DNA of 36,749 nt from Albugo candida (Eukaryota; Oomycota; Peronosporomycetes; Albuginales; Albuginaceae), in the NCBI GenBank assembly GCA_905220665.1, contig CAJNAR010000065.1, positions 1 to 36,749 on the forward strand, read 5' to 3'. A model generated the notes under the pieces. The model did not search any database. It was not told the DNA's origin and worked only from the letters and a program-made list of their open reading frames with translations. How positions within the stretch are numbered: the stretch's first letter is position 1; the number at the start of each line of letters is the position of its first letter. The position numbers and the translations under genes are program-made. Of the stretch, positions 10,198-21,409 are shown piece after piece.

Positions 10198-10601
10198 CTA
10201 ATTCCACAGCAGCGATAATCGACCTCTAATAATAAGAGCAACTATCACTCCATGGCTAATTGACCCCGCACCTTCGAAAGTTAAACGCGCTCGTTTTGGT
10301 CGTAGTATTGCGGTTTGAAAGTGCGAAATGTGCACACTTAACTTGGATTTACTCACGGAAAGATGTGAAACTGTGGGAGTTGCTGATGGGTGAACGAGCC
10401 AAGGACGATTTGATATCGGCTCGACAGGCAAGTTTTATATATATATATATAATATAATTTGCTGAAATTTTTTTCCTATAGTCCGTGGTGCTGGCACGTA
10501 GCACGTGCAGTACGTGTCGAAGTGGACGGGATGGGATGGAATGGTAAAAGTTGATCCGAAGGGGGGAGTAGCTCCCTCCATAGTTGTGCTGAATGACCGC
10601 A
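10198..10601. other. Junction between the LEA-like repeat and the LINE; AT microsatellite
   Basis: Holds a (TA)n microsatellite at about 10436-10458. A plus-strand frame at 10260-10457 includes WIYSRKDVKLWELLMGERAK and then enters the microsatellite. GTTTTATATA to TTTTTTTCCTATAG would make an intron of about 50 nt, so this may be an exon of an unrecognised, broken gene. No family call is possible. The 3' end of the LINE lies somewhere here; no clear poly(A) tail was found. Confidence 0.35.
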
Positions 10602-11999
10602 CTAGAGAAAAGAGATGTTGGTCCGACTCAGCTTACATACACCCAGGTTGAGTGCACAATATAATTCCGCTTTCAGTACCTTTACAAAGCGAGCAACTAG
10701 AGTGAACCGGTAGCATGAACAGACCAGACAGAATTGGAGATCTTCAAAAACCGAAAGAAATCGTTTCCAAAATTGCCATGATGTACCTAAACTGTAAATG
10801 CTTGAAATCGTTCTGTATCTAGTGCGTCCGATATCTTTTGTGATGATTAGTGTGCTGACATAGAGTGACTCTTGGTTGTTTCGGAAGGTTGCAAATCCAT
10901 CTGGAGAGTTGACGATGTGATAAATAGAAAAAAGTGATCCATCTCCTTGATTTGTACTTTTCATATAAAACGATCTGCCAGTCAAGCTTGGTTGGCTCCA
11001 AGTGATGATATCTATACCCGAGTGGAGACGCTGTGGCATCTGAGAGAATTTATTGTAGTGTCGACATGACTTTTTCAGTCAATTCCGTAGTTTATGCTCT
11101 TCGTAATGCAGTATATGTCGATGAATGCTTTCTCCATCGGCCATGCGTCGCAATCTCGAAAAATGTCTTCATGACTTCGGATTGTGAAGGATGTAGTGAA
11201 TAATATCCGAAATGCGCGCTGTGGTTCGTCCACCATGACAAGATTGTACGAACCCTTTCGCGTAATCGGATTACGGTTCACCATGTAATTCTTGGTCGCA
11301 GTGGAACCACTTTGGTTGTCCCATGTAGTACTGACAGCGTTGTAGAACATTCAAATGTGATAGAGTAATGCTCCATTCCATCTGATGCCACATTCTGAAT
11401 GCGTATTCCCACCAAGAAGATGTACTATCCCATTAAACCGTTTTCCCATGTCATTATGCGGTGCGATGGTAAATATATCCATCGGCTTGTGTGGTCCAAA
11501 AGAAGGTGGGATACCGTCGGAGCAGCTGTCTACTTTGCAGGAATATTTGTCGATCCATCGGATGCGCACTGCTGGAGAAATTGAAATACGTAGTAGCTTC
11601 AGTCGTCGCACCAAAGATACGAAATTCTTTGCTGAGTAGGTGAACGTGTTTTGAATCTTTTTTGTGTTTCCGACCAAGCAAAAATCAATCAAACATCGAC
11701 TGCCACTGTCGAATAGTCTCCGCTGGTATGCCTCGATCGATAGCGTAATGCCAAGAACGTGATAAAATCATCGTCTGCGAAACCAGTAAGCGACCACGGA
11801 CAGTTTGTGCACGTCGGAAGCATACACCAAAACCATCGTAAAAACGCTTGTCGAGAATTGAAATTACCGTTGAATGAGTCGTTGTCTGTCCGAATGGTAT
11901 ACGCAAATACATGACCGAATCCTCAGAACCCAGTAATACGTGGACACGCCATGGTCCGATTAAAAAAACCAACAATGAATTGCCTAAGTTGAGTCTCAC
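10602..11999 (-). pseudogene. LINE ORF2, C-terminal region downstream of the RT core
   Basis: Long but frameshifted minus-strand frames (11685-11999, 11351-11692, 11075-11350, 10602-11039) follow the reverse-transcriptase core in the order and spacing expected for the thumb/connection and C-terminal extension of an L1-type ORF2. Recognisable parts are NVRLNLGNSLLV just after the catalytic box (the S-x-x-L-N-x-x-K/N-S region) and aromatic-rich text near the end. Frames change at least four times. There is no RNase H or LTR. Confidence 0.6.
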
Positions 12000-12794
12000 A
12001 TTAGATCGATAGCAATAGAATTGTACGAGGTCGAGTTGCCTCCAAACATCATATGGAGTCTCTTAAAGCAATGTCGAATCGTCTGGAAAGAATAATGCAG
12101 TTGCGACAGTCGTGCCATTGATCCAAATTTCATGTTCTTCATGTTGTCACAGTAAATTTTCCACAGGTCGATCGTCGTCAGAAAAAATAATGCTGAGAGA
12201 GGCTTTTCTTGTTTCAATCCACGTTTTGGTGTAATGAACTGTGTGATATTTCCAATCATCATCAACTTCGCCTTCGGTTATTGTATAGAAGACGAAACCT
12301 GTCGACAAAACGTTTTCCCACGCACATTTTTCCTAAACGCGAAGCATGTACGTCCAATTAACTCAATCATAAGTTTTCTCAAAGTCAAGAAAAGTCGAAT
12401 ATGCTTTCTCTCCACGATGAGTGACCAAGGCTTGGATGTCGGTGAGATGTCGACTGTGGTGGTGCATCGACCTTCCTCGCACAAATGCTTTTTGATCTTG
12501 ATGGATCAATTTGGCAAAAAAGCGTTGAGTTCAATGCGTCGAAACTTTTGGACGTGCTTTAACATCGCCGAAAAGCAGTTCGATCGTTCCATAGCTGCGA
12601 GGGGCACCTTAAGAACCTTTTCTGACCAACAATGTGATTCCCGAGTGACGTTGTGATCGAAGTAGGATACCTCTTTCCAGCTGATAGTCGAAGACGATCT
12701 TCATCCACTTGCGAAACGTGTCCGGATCAAGATGATAAAATGCAGCTGGTAGTCCATCCATACCTAGAGAGAAATTTACTTCGAATGTGCTCAA
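12000..12794 (-). pseudogene. LINE ORF2, reverse transcriptase core, broken
   Basis: Clear non-LTR reverse-transcriptase landmarks in order: GMDGLPAAFYHLDPD (usual G-x-DGLP-x-x-FY), SQRHSGITLLVRKGS, QDQKAFVRGRSM (usual Q-x-x-F-V-x-G-R), FLDFEKTYD at 12366-12392 (usual D-F-x-K-A-Y-D) and FFPDD at 12078-12092, which stands for the catalytic F-A-D-D. The Ala-to-Pro change in the catalytic box, an in-frame TGA right after FEKTYD and several frameshifts show that it is inactive. The function in an intact element is target-primed reverse transcription. Confidence 0.8.
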
Positions 12795-13250
12795 TTGCTT
12801 CCGCCATTTCGGTCGTACTTTAGCGCGTTAACACACGGTCTTTCTTTTCGGACGCAAAGATAACTTGAATCGAATCGAGTAGCTGTTTTTGATTTCTATC
12901 ACATGTACCAGCTGATTTGGTCTCGGAGTTATAGAGAGTGCCCATGACACGACCCTAATTATCGCTAAACTTGTCAATAATTTTCCTCAGATTCGACGTC
13001 ACGAAGCCACATGTTTTCGTGACATTTTACATGGACACGCGACGATAAGAACTATTGGAAGGGTGAAACAAATGTTTGGAGGAGTTTCCAAATGCTTACG
13101 TGATGATGGAAGCTCTGATCTTGATTTTACTTGATTTCTTTCTAAATATTCGAGGCTCGATTCGAAAACATGACATGACTGATTGCTCTCTGGAGCGCGA
13201 TCTCAGGCAGGTTAGACTTCCAAAGCACGCTATATAGACTCCACATCAGG

Positions 13251-13890
13251 TCAGCTATCGTATGACAGGTTTGTTTCGACTCTTGAAGCTCGTTCTTGAT
13301 TTTTGTCGTTCACCTTTCCCACATTCTTTCTGGATTGGAAGTTGTCCGCAATTTTTCGAGCACCAATTCGCTTCCCTTTTGATTGCTTCGACAGCTTGAG
13401 GATATTCACATGGTCGTAATGAACCTTTCCAATATCCGCTCCCCGGAGATCGAGTTGGATTTGTAAAAGGTACATTTGCCCCAGATGATCTCCAACATGT
13501 CGTGGACGGAAATATAAAGAGGTTTACACACCATGCTGAATAGCTCTTCAGACATGCAGATGTAATGTAGTGGATTCTTGGGCCGTCACTCTCCTGGGAA
13601 TAATTCTTTTGTCGGATGATTGATTCTCCAAGCGTATATCAACCCTAATTGCGAAAGCCATTTCAGAGACGCTAATCTAATCGACTGGGATCGTGTCGAA
13701 TTGCTCCACTCAATGCATTAACAGCTGGACAGAGTTGTGTTTTAGATCCCCAAATTTGAGAAGTGTTTCGAGCGTTTCGAAAGTGGTGGAGAAGAAAACA
13801 ATTGAAAGAAAAGCACTTTTCCTCGGTCTTACCTGGTGCACATACGTTTAATGATACAGCGGTGCAGCGTGAATGAGACGACACAAACAC
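13251..13890 (-). pseudogene. LINE ORF2, endonuclease-like region, broken
   Basis: From 13890 the minus strand reads AVSLNVCAPGKTEEKCF, matching the V-x-L-N-V-Y-A-P-x-x-x-x-E-R-x-x-F strand-loop of APE-type endonucleases of LINEs. Some 70 codons on, across stops, come NGFRN-G-LIYAWRINHPTKELF, which resembles the D-x-W-R-x-x-HP-x-x-x-x-F-T block near the endonuclease C-terminus. The catalytic GGDFN block expected in between is not preserved. Position directly upstream of the reverse transcriptase supports the call. A further frame (13251-13475, rich in Lys/Arg) covers the linker to the reverse transcriptase. Confidence 0.5.
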
Positions 13891-14094
13891 AAAAAGAGAT
13901 TAAGAATACTTCGTTCGGTGAGCTCTTCAAGCTCTTGAATGAGCAAAAGAGTTAAAAAAACAATTTAAATCACAGCGCCGCTACAATACCAGGCCGGACG
14001 CAAAATGAACCGCTGTGGTTGTTGAAAATCATTATATCCTACAGTTTTGAGTCTGACAAAAGCTGAAATGATTCGAGCTGGTTGCGATCGTTCA

Positions 14095-14403
14095 ACTTGG
14101 TCTCTTCAACACAAGAAAGTTAGTGCTGCGAGAAGACGTGATCGATAATAAGATGATTGGATGATTTCCATTGACATTCACCTGAATGCTGAGATATCGT
14201 TCCATTTTGAGATAATCGAAAATTTCTTGGTATTCGCGTTCCACTGGAAAAGAAATCTTATTGGTTTCACTATCTTGAATGGAGAGGTGAAGTGTTGCAT
14301 ATTCTTCCAGAAAGAAATAACGCTTTACCGAAACTTCGTCTATATCGATCGCGAGCTTCTCGCCGTCTACCGCCAGGCCATTGCGATCAACACTTGAAGT
14401 TCG
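14095..14403 (-). pseudogene. 103-codon open frame without start, inside the LINE 5' region
   Basis: Between TGA 14404-14406 and TGA 14092-14094 the minus strand stays open for 103 codons with no ATG near the beginning. The translation is coherent and acidic (for example AVDGEKLAIDIDEVSVKRYF, then ATLHLSIQDSETNKISFPVE). It looks more protein-like than the competing plus-strand frame 14161-14397. It belongs by position to the LINE (end of ORF1 or the endonuclease N-terminus), but I cannot match it to either. Confidence 0.35.
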
Positions 14404-16186
14404 TCACTTAGCTTGATGGCGATAGGAGCACATTGACTCCTTATCAGCAATGGTGGATTGGGATCCAAAACCACTGCCCCGTCAGTGAAGTTTTGGACGC
14501 AATATTCATTTTTGTAAACAGCCGGAGCACTACACATGAGTAATAATTCCATCATGCCAAGAGCTTTAGTTGATCGTGTAAAACCAGGAACTAATTACGG
14601 CGCTGACTTCCACCATAACGGTTTTTCTCGTAATCATGTCACCCTTTGATAGAACGTTTCCAACGTCATGGCGACGCCGTCGCTTTGAAAACATTACATC
14701 TTCATTCAAATCACGAGCAGCGAATACTCGATTGATCGTCGGTAGATGCGCCAATTCATCCAACCCTTTATCAATCGAACGCATACACGCGAGTAGCATA
14801 CTGTTCAGAGTGATCGAATTCTCAACTGCCACACGGATGATTTCGTCCGAACTTGTGCAAAACTGAATTAACCGGCACAAATGAAGGATGTACACGTCTG
14901 CTTGTACCGACTTGTTTGGTGGCATTGTTTCAAGAACATTCCTGAAATGTATTTCCATAAACTATTCACCTTGCCAACCAATATTGGTCGCACCCTAGAA
15001 ATGGGATCCTCTTTCGAAGTGGCTACGTCTTTGGCATCCGTGTTTTCCCGAGTATACCGAGATGTAATTACTAGTGGATAACTTGGGTAGAACACGAGGG
15101 CATGCCTTTGAGCTCATGTGGCGAAAAGTATCAACACGGTGACGTTAATTGCACGAACGAACCATCTGCATTCTATATCCCCATATCACTCTACTGATTC
15201 CTTTTGAGATTTTATAGATGGTGTTTCCTCTGGATGAAAAATTGGAAGGGATGGTTGCGGGAGTTGTGGTTTGCCCTGTGGTGTGATATCTGGAGGGAAA
15301 TTAAGCTATGACGAGACTTGGTCGGATAGTTACCGTTCTACTATCATGGTTGCCTCTTTTTTAATCGAAAGCCGAAATTTCTTGATGTTTTAGGCGACCA
15401 CTGATACCCTTTTTGCTGGGTGTTATTTGTAGCCGCAGGTGAGGAAGTTTCAATGACTTCGAGATCCAAACACTATGGAGCACAATTACCAAAACGTGGA
15501 CGTTCCGTTGAAATCGGATCTCGAACACCTTGCCAACACGCTCCATTCTGTGCTTGGATGAGCGTAAGGTAAATTCTCCATGTAGACATAACCACTCATT
15601 ACTAGAAACTTGTTCTCAAAATCCGTAATTTTCCATTGAGAATGCGGGTCGAAGCCTGAACCGTTCCCAATATCATTAAAAAATTGCTTTCGCATTCTTG
15701 AATGGCCGTTCGGCCGCGATCTTGGCGGTCACAACCGACCAATCCCGATACTCTCTGGAATAAAGTTTATATATTGCTGCAGTATGCCATGCTTTCGGCC
15801 GTGGGTGCTCCACGCGGTTTTGCGCTTTTACTCTAGCCTTTTCCTTACTCAAGGACTACTGTGAGTTATTAAGTTCAACCAAAGTAGGACGTTTGGAGTC
15901 GTCCATACTTGCAGTTGCATTTAGCTCACCCTGTGACGAGGCAACGAAACTACCACGTGTACCATCGTTACGGCCGTTGCCACCTTTACCACACTTAAAC
16001 GTCAACGAGGGTACTTTTCTCATCATCACCCCTGTGTGATGACGCATCCATAAGCAGGCAGTCCCCAAAACCGAGACTCACGAGGGTAGCCACGTCACTA
16101 CAAGTGGAATCGAGTTCCGTCGGCTGTATCGATATGTCGGCAAGAACCATTACTTTGGAGAGAAAACGATTGATAGGGGGTGGCAA
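14404..16186 (-). pseudogene. LINE ORF1-like region, broken
   Basis: A chain of minus-strand frames in changing phase (14367-14555, 14566-14958, 14868-15095, 15361-15546, 15486-15695, 15856-16068, 15995-16186), with coherent text such as KAWHTAAIYKLYSREYRDWS and FLVMSGYVYMENLPYAHP. The 5' part is Lys/Arg-rich (KKRGRKALPPPINR), as ORF1 proteins often are. No CCHC zinc knuckle was found. Assignment to ORF1 rests on position upstream of the endonuclease and reverse transcriptase; it could instead be an unrelated decayed gene. Confidence 0.4.
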
Positions 16187-16200
16187 GGCTTTTTCGACCT

Positions 16201-17227
16201 CTTTTTACGTACTTGTCGGGTTACGTAGTAGCCGGCGAATTGAGATGTCCCAGGGATCTCAGATGTAACGATGTTACACTCGGTTGCCCGCGAATCGTAT
16301 AAGCTTGGAAACACGAAATTTCTACCTGGAGCCGTGAAGTCGTATAGAGAACGAAAATTTAATTGGGACGTTTGTCAGCCATTGATTAGTCTTACGTATC
16401 GTGTTTACTATAATAGGTAGTAAACCTTAGGTAGAACTGTTTACGTAAGGTCAATTCAGCGTCTTGAACTTGAAGAAAGATAAATTTGCTTTTGAATAAC
16501 AAGAGAAAAAATAGAAAGAAGCCCTTTTAAGGATTTTTCTCGTGATGACATTCTGCGGTCAGATTATACGAACATGAAAACTCTCCGAGCCGTTGCTTTT
16601 TCTGCATATCCTCCTCAGTGTTTGTGATTTCGCGTGGCTCCGCTACCTCTCACGTAGATACGCCACAAGACTTCTATAACTCCATTTCGAAAGAGTGTAT
16701 GTACGAGACTAAAATTTCTAAAATACTGATAAAAACATGAAACTGCCAGCGAGTAACACACAAAGGATCCAATGTGATAAATATTAGCGGCCGTCTGCGT
16801 TAGACGTTCATTAGGTGCATAGGACCAAATTGCGACACTTTATATATTTTTGAGATTTTTAATTTTCCCACTTCATCGTCTGCGGGCTTGTAAGTTGGAC
16901 ACGATTTTTTTTTGACAGAAGGCTCCTGGGCTGGTATATAATATAGCAGCTTCAGCTGCCAGACTCAAATAGATTTTTTTGGATGCTCAGACTTTTTACC
17001 GTGAGGCCAAAGTGCGTATGGCTTCGCAATTGTAGAATCATATTCTACTGTATCTGCCATAACGACCGCTTCTACATTACCGTAGCGGCAATTCAGTTGA
17101 TCAATTTGTAAACATCAAGTGAAAGACTGACTTGATAGTCGAATCTATCTCCGTCCCGTTGAGTCTCGTTCCATGCCTGACAATGATGTCAAAACTCGAC
17201 GAATGACAAAAACCATCCCAATCAACA
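16201..17227. other. Spacer between LINE and MULE, nothing recognised
   Basis: No frame above 60 codons except one at the very end (17145-17345) that merely reads through the MULE terminal repeats. T-rich tracts are present. No repeat or RNA gene seen. Confidence 0.5.
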
Positions 17228-17446
17228 GGGGACTCGGTATAGCCACACCCCACGTTTGGTATACCCACATTCCTAACTTAATTGAGAACATCGGTGTCGT
17301 TACACCCCCTAAATATCCTAAATAAATGGGAACCGGTGTCACCACACCCCCTAAATTAAAATCAAATGGGATCCGGTATCACCACACTCCCTACACTAGA
17401 ATCAATTAGGGAACCGTTATCGCTACACACCCTGAATTGAATTACA
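17228..17446. repeat. Left TIR and iterated subterminal repeats of the MULE
   Basis: Six imperfect units follow one another, most about 40 bp long, each with a core like CCGGTRTCRCCACACCCCCT and an AT-rich spacer ending in TGGGA or AGGGA. The outer two make up the inverted repeat shared with the right end. The right end has about three units, so the array is asymmetric. Iterated subterminal motifs are typical transposase-binding sites. Confidence 0.8.
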
Positions 17447-17457
17447 GATTTGTTTTG

Positions 17458-19500
17458 TTAATCATGGTCTATGAAATGTGCGCCTGTTGTGACCTTCTTG
17501 TTTGCAGGCCCCCATCTTCGTTTTGGCAGTTCCTGCCTCTCTCTCTCAATGTACTCAATTGCGGACAGATCTCGTTTGGTACTCGTTGATCCTTCCGGTC
17601 GTCCACTTGAGGCCACCGTGGCAGAATCATTTACCCAAGGGCTTGGAAAAGATGCAAGGCAATTGAGAGCCTACTCAAAAAGGCGCTGTATGTGTGGAGG
17701 CAAGACCGAATAACGCTCTTGCAAATTTTTCAAAATGTCCGAGAAGCTTGTTTTTTCCTGACAAGGCATTGCAGGATACAGTGTAGGATATACAGGCCTG
17801 TGAAGCCACCAGTGATCATGAGAATTAGCATCATGCAAGATTGACCGCATCTTTTGCATCTCTTTGATGGCATGAGAGCACGGCAATCTTTTAGTGCTCA
17901 TGAATATTCTAGTGCACTTTTCGTTGTTCTCCATCGATAGTGCCTTTTGGTACTGCTTGAAGACCTGCAGAAAACAAAATATGGTCAGTACATAACTTGT
18001 CAGTACTGTACAAAACTCCATGCATACACTAGCGTTACATACTTCATTTAATGGATAACGTGAACTCTTTCTATTCACAGTTGTCCAGAAGCTTCCACTG
18101 AGGTGGACGATAATGCGTGAACAATCGTATGCAACCTTTTGACTTATTCCTTGGCGCTGCTGTTGAGCTGCGAGAACCAATTTCTCATTAAATGGTGCCA
18201 AGTGCCCTGTTCAAATGCAATCCATTTCTTCAGGGTTGCATGTCCACCTTCAACGCGAGATGTAGCAACATGCCCAAAATGCTTTATTTTTTTGGTCCAA
18301 GCAAGGATGAAGTTCCCCTTGTGCGAACTTCATGTGGATTGTAAATACGCATAGCCAGGCCCATTTATAGCATCTCTGAAAATCACCCGATTCTCTTCGA
18401 ATTCCTGCTCAGCGGCAAAGCGGTACAATCCGTGCCACTCTGTGAAAAATTCTTCCAGTCTTCGACCTTTGGAAAGTGCTTTTTAGCATTTGCCAGCACA
18501 TTCTTATCAATATGCCATATGCAAAGAAAATTCTTCGCTTCAGGTAGAACCCGTGAGTTTGCAGCCATCAATGCTAATTCTCTGTCAGTGACAATGACAA
18601 TCGGCCCAGTGATTCTATCTTGAAAAACTACCTTTATTTTCCCAAGTGCCCAAAAATGTAGTCATCTTCTGATTTTGTGTCGCAAGAAAACATAGCAAAG
18701 GAAATATGACTGGTTTTGCATGCCACACCCATGATATAGAGCAATGGCATTTGAAACCTGGAGGTTTCTGTCTGATGTTGTTGATGTGTGGCAAAAATTG
18801 ATTGCCAAGCATTTTATTCACCTGTTGGTTTTGTATGTCAGTCTTTCTATAAGACCCCCCCCCCCGAAGAAAAATCTTTTTCTGTCAAGATGCAAGGCTT
18901 AGGTGCAATCAGGAGGCGCATTAATTGACCCGAGGAGGGGTCCCGATTAACGTCATGCCTAATGACACTTTTCTCTATTGTGCCCAGCAATGCTTCAAGT
19001 GGGCTACGACTAAGGAGAAATTCCGCTCGTTCACGTTTCCCAACATTGTAAATGGTTTTGCCCGGCGGCAAGAAAAGCATGATCGGACCGCTCATCGTAC
19101 TCAAATAAACCGAGTGGGTGCTCCACCTTTGTGAAGTCCAGAATTTGCTGCCTCTGCACCTGGTTCAATACCGTGGCTTCTAGGAATGCTGCAAGATTCT
19201 CTGCTGCCTCATGATTGTGAGTTGCAAGGACCACACTCACTCGCCATTCGTGCACAGAATTTTGATTCAGTTGGCGCTGAATGGGGACTAGCTATCGGCA
19301 GATTACAAACCGCGTTGGTGTTCGGTGGATCCTCGTGCCCTTGTTTTTGTACCGACCACCTTGGACGCAAGAAAGCCACACCTTCCTAGTATTTCCGTAC
19401 CTGTCGGCCTATGTGCGGGCTTTCTTTGTGGATAGCCTTCTTGCCACGCAAAGGTTTCTTTTGCCTCTTCTGAAATCTCATAGGTCTCATAAGTGTGTTC
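17458..19500 (-). pseudogene. MULE transposase (FAR1-like zinc finger, DDE core, SWIM), broken
   Basis: Minus strand, N to C. A FAR1-like DNA-binding region lies at about 19440-19150 (C-x-x-GG-x-Y-x-N, then THNHEAAENLAAFL). The MULE core carries PLLYIMGVACKTSHISFAMF, IVIVTDRELAL with the catalytic Asp codon at 18584-18586, and C-x-W-H at 18512-18523. A VEGGHATLKKW block follows, then a SWIM zinc finger with C at 17913-17915 and PCSH at 17872-17883. The C-terminal tail reads SSGRPEGSTSTKRDLSAIE and ends in TAA at 17458-17460. Breaks are several frame changes (one next to a C11 run at 18855-18865, others around 18380 and 18200) and an in-frame TAG at 17671-17673 just before the tail. An intact copy would cut and paste the element via its inverted repeats; this one cannot. 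Confidence 0.85.
17965..18042 (-). other. Probable 78-nt intron in the MULE transposase gene
   Basis: On the minus strand the coding text passes from YPLNE to VFKQYQKAL across GTATGT ... TTTTCTGCAG, an excellent donor and acceptor pair. The segment is exactly 26 codons long, phase 0 and stop-free, so it can be read through as well as spliced out. Its translation is Cys/Val-rich and unlike transposase sequence, which favours splicing. Confidence 0.55.
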
Positions 19501-19670
19501 CGGGGGTGGAGCAAGTGCGATAATGAGAACAGTGGATTCAAGTTAGCGTACCTATAGCAATGTATGCAGGTATATAGCGATTTGGATGATTAGGGTGTGT
19601 AACGATAACGGTGTTCTCAGTTAAGTTAGGGGTGTGGCGATACCAAAAGGGTGTGGCTATACCGGACCCC

Positions 19671-21055
19671 ATAAAAATTAGCTGATGCGATCATTTCTAA
19701 TCTCCGACGGTTCTAATCACACATAAGGTTGACACAGCAACAGGTAAGAACAAACCGATATCGTAAGCATGACTGCGGGGCCATTGGAGTGGCTTTTACA
19801 GCACATCATTTTTGCACACGTGCAGACAAACCTCACTAAACGAAGATTTGTAGTAGCAAGATTATCAGAATATTCATTTTACTTGTAAAACAATCGTCTT
19901 TATCGACTTACGATCAAGTGTTGCTATCCATCGATTACATAAGAATTCTTTATCTACAGAAAATGAGACTATGTAAGTAGAGAAGCAACAAGATATGTTT
20001 TCTTGTTCAGGAATAATACTTTTCAGAGCTTTAGATTGACTACCGACCATGGCCAGGAATACAAAGGCCGGATGCAAAGACACGTTCAAAAGTCACGACA
20101 TTTATACTGGTCTGTTCAGTCGATAAGCGTACTGTGCGAGCGGGGCAACAAAATGCCATTTCAGATTCACGGTACTTGGAAGAAAACACCAATTTCCTGA
20201 AAAAAACTATATTTATCTCGTCAACTTTATGACCAAAAAAGCGGTGGCTCTCCTTGGTTACGCTCAAAAGCATTTCATGATCCCACTATCATAACACCTT
20301 CATTGAACCATCAATCAATTTGAGAGAATGAGAGTGTCTGCTGAAAGATAAATTATCAGAGATTTAACTGGCGCTGCAGCCTCATATTCTATACGATGAG
20401 CTTTATTAGAAGGCTACATCGGCAATACGCAGAGTGTGGCTAACACTCTAACTTTGTCATGTATTTGACTGAGACAAGTTTCGAAAAATGGAATTTGTCA
20501 TGGTGCGTGTAATAGTATAAAGGTCTTCACAACCTTTGTATTTTGTGCTCAAAAAGAATGTTAAAGCGAGGAAAGAAAATAGAAACGAACTACAGAGTAG
20601 TTAAGGGAAATTTCTGAGATAGACTAGAATAGCGAATATCTACACAATGTGAGATTAATCGTACATGACACTTGCGCGCAATTATCACATTACTTACACT
20701 GGGGGAGGTAGCTCGAAAAAGCGAATACAGTGATCATGTTTGAGGTTTGAGAAATTATAATTGACTTCAGAAAATGAGGAAATAGGAGTTTGTCTGATAG
20801 TCTTAGCAGATGAGGTGATAGTCTACTTCAGCACTTGAACATTGCATCCAACAGTGCTGCTCGGTGCGTTGAAAGAGCCGATACTGTACGATGCAGAACA
20901 TAATCCATACAGTGATGTGGCACGGAAAGCTCAGCAGTCGCCAATTTTGACGTAGAAGCAACCTAGTAAACAAGCTTCAACTTTTTATGTATAGCTGCAC
21001 TATAAAGGCACGTATTTATAACACAAACTAACATTTGGTGCGTTACGATGAGTAC
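19671..21055. other. Intergenic stretch downstream of paralogue B, nothing convincing
   Basis: Two minus-strand frames in different phases (20040-20273 and 19874-20089) abut. The second begins with a weak signal-peptide-like stretch (MNVSLHPAFVFLAMVGS) but no family is recognised. The rest contains only short frames. Confidence 0.4.
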
Positions 21056-21409
21056 TTATGTTTTTGAACGTTTTTTGTCCCCAATGTCGAGAACACTCCA
21101 GGGACGCATATCGTCGCTGATAGCAAGATGCTCAAAATTTTCTACAAACCACAATTCTGTGCAGGAAGATTTTGATACGCATGGTTTGAGCAGATCAGCA
21201 AAAGTAGGTCGCATCCAAACATATCCAAACCGCTCTCCTTCGGAATCATAGAAAAAAAAAACTTCGGTGTGAAGTATGAGACATCTGACGCATTCTTTGG
21301 GAATATTTGCGTTGTATGCGACCATAAAAGCAGTACGATCTAGAAAGGAAGCCGGGCCAGAGAAAGCAAGATCGTCCGAAGGCCATACTTTATCCGTTTC
21401 GGTGTCAAA
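21056..21409 (-). pseudogene. 3' continuation of CCG paralogue B, out of frame
   Basis: Directly beyond the homopolymer the minus strand resumes coherent coding in the next phase (FDTETDKVWPSDDLAFSG, then FMVAYNANIPKECVRCLILH, then CTELWFVENFEHLAISDDMR) and stops at about 21056. The last 30 codons before MVAY align without gaps to the same region of paralogue A (1503-1796), and the later part aligns to A at 1328-1500. It is therefore an ancestral C-terminal portion of the family, not a separate gene. In this assembly it is not translated with the rest because the A run is 23 long. Confidence 0.75.

Larger units (their letters stand above)
10602..16200 (-). mobile_element. Decayed LINE (L1-like non-LTR retrotransposon), minus strand
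   Basis: Reading the minus strand from about 16.2 kb to 10.6 kb gives, in order, an ORF1-like region, endonuclease-like sequence, a LINE reverse transcriptase and a long C-terminal part, all broken by many frameshifts and stops. The order endonuclease, reverse transcriptase, C-terminal extension without LTRs is that of L1-type elements, which occur in oomycetes. Boundaries are approximate: the left end is set by the last coding stop (10602), the right end by the first ORF1-like frame (around 16186). No target-site duplication or poly(A) tail was identified. Confidence 0.8.
17228..19670. mobile_element. Mutator-like (MULE) DNA transposon with terminal inverted repeats
   Basis: The ends at 17228-17312 and 19590-19670 are inverted repeats of each other over about 80 bp. 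Both read inward as GGGG..C..CGGTATAGCCACACCC, then TTTGGTAT, CTAACTTAA(T/C)TGAGAACA and GTTACA. Between them lies one decayed transposase gene on the minus strand with a FAR1-type zinc finger, a MULE core, a SWIM finger and a tail. Length is 2.44 kb. No 8-10 bp target-site duplication is visible next to the proposed ends (CAATCAACA on the left, ATAAAAATT on the right), so either the ends are off by a few bases or the duplication has decayed. Confidence 0.85.

Noticed and set aside
17471..17713. 80-codon plus-strand ATG frame
   Set aside because: It lies antisense to the C-terminal tail of the MULE transposase (SSGRPEGSTSTKRD), which explains the open frame.
17219..19679. Target-site duplication of the MULE
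   Set aside because: The 9 bases outside the proposed ends (CAATCAACA and ATAAAAATT) do not match.
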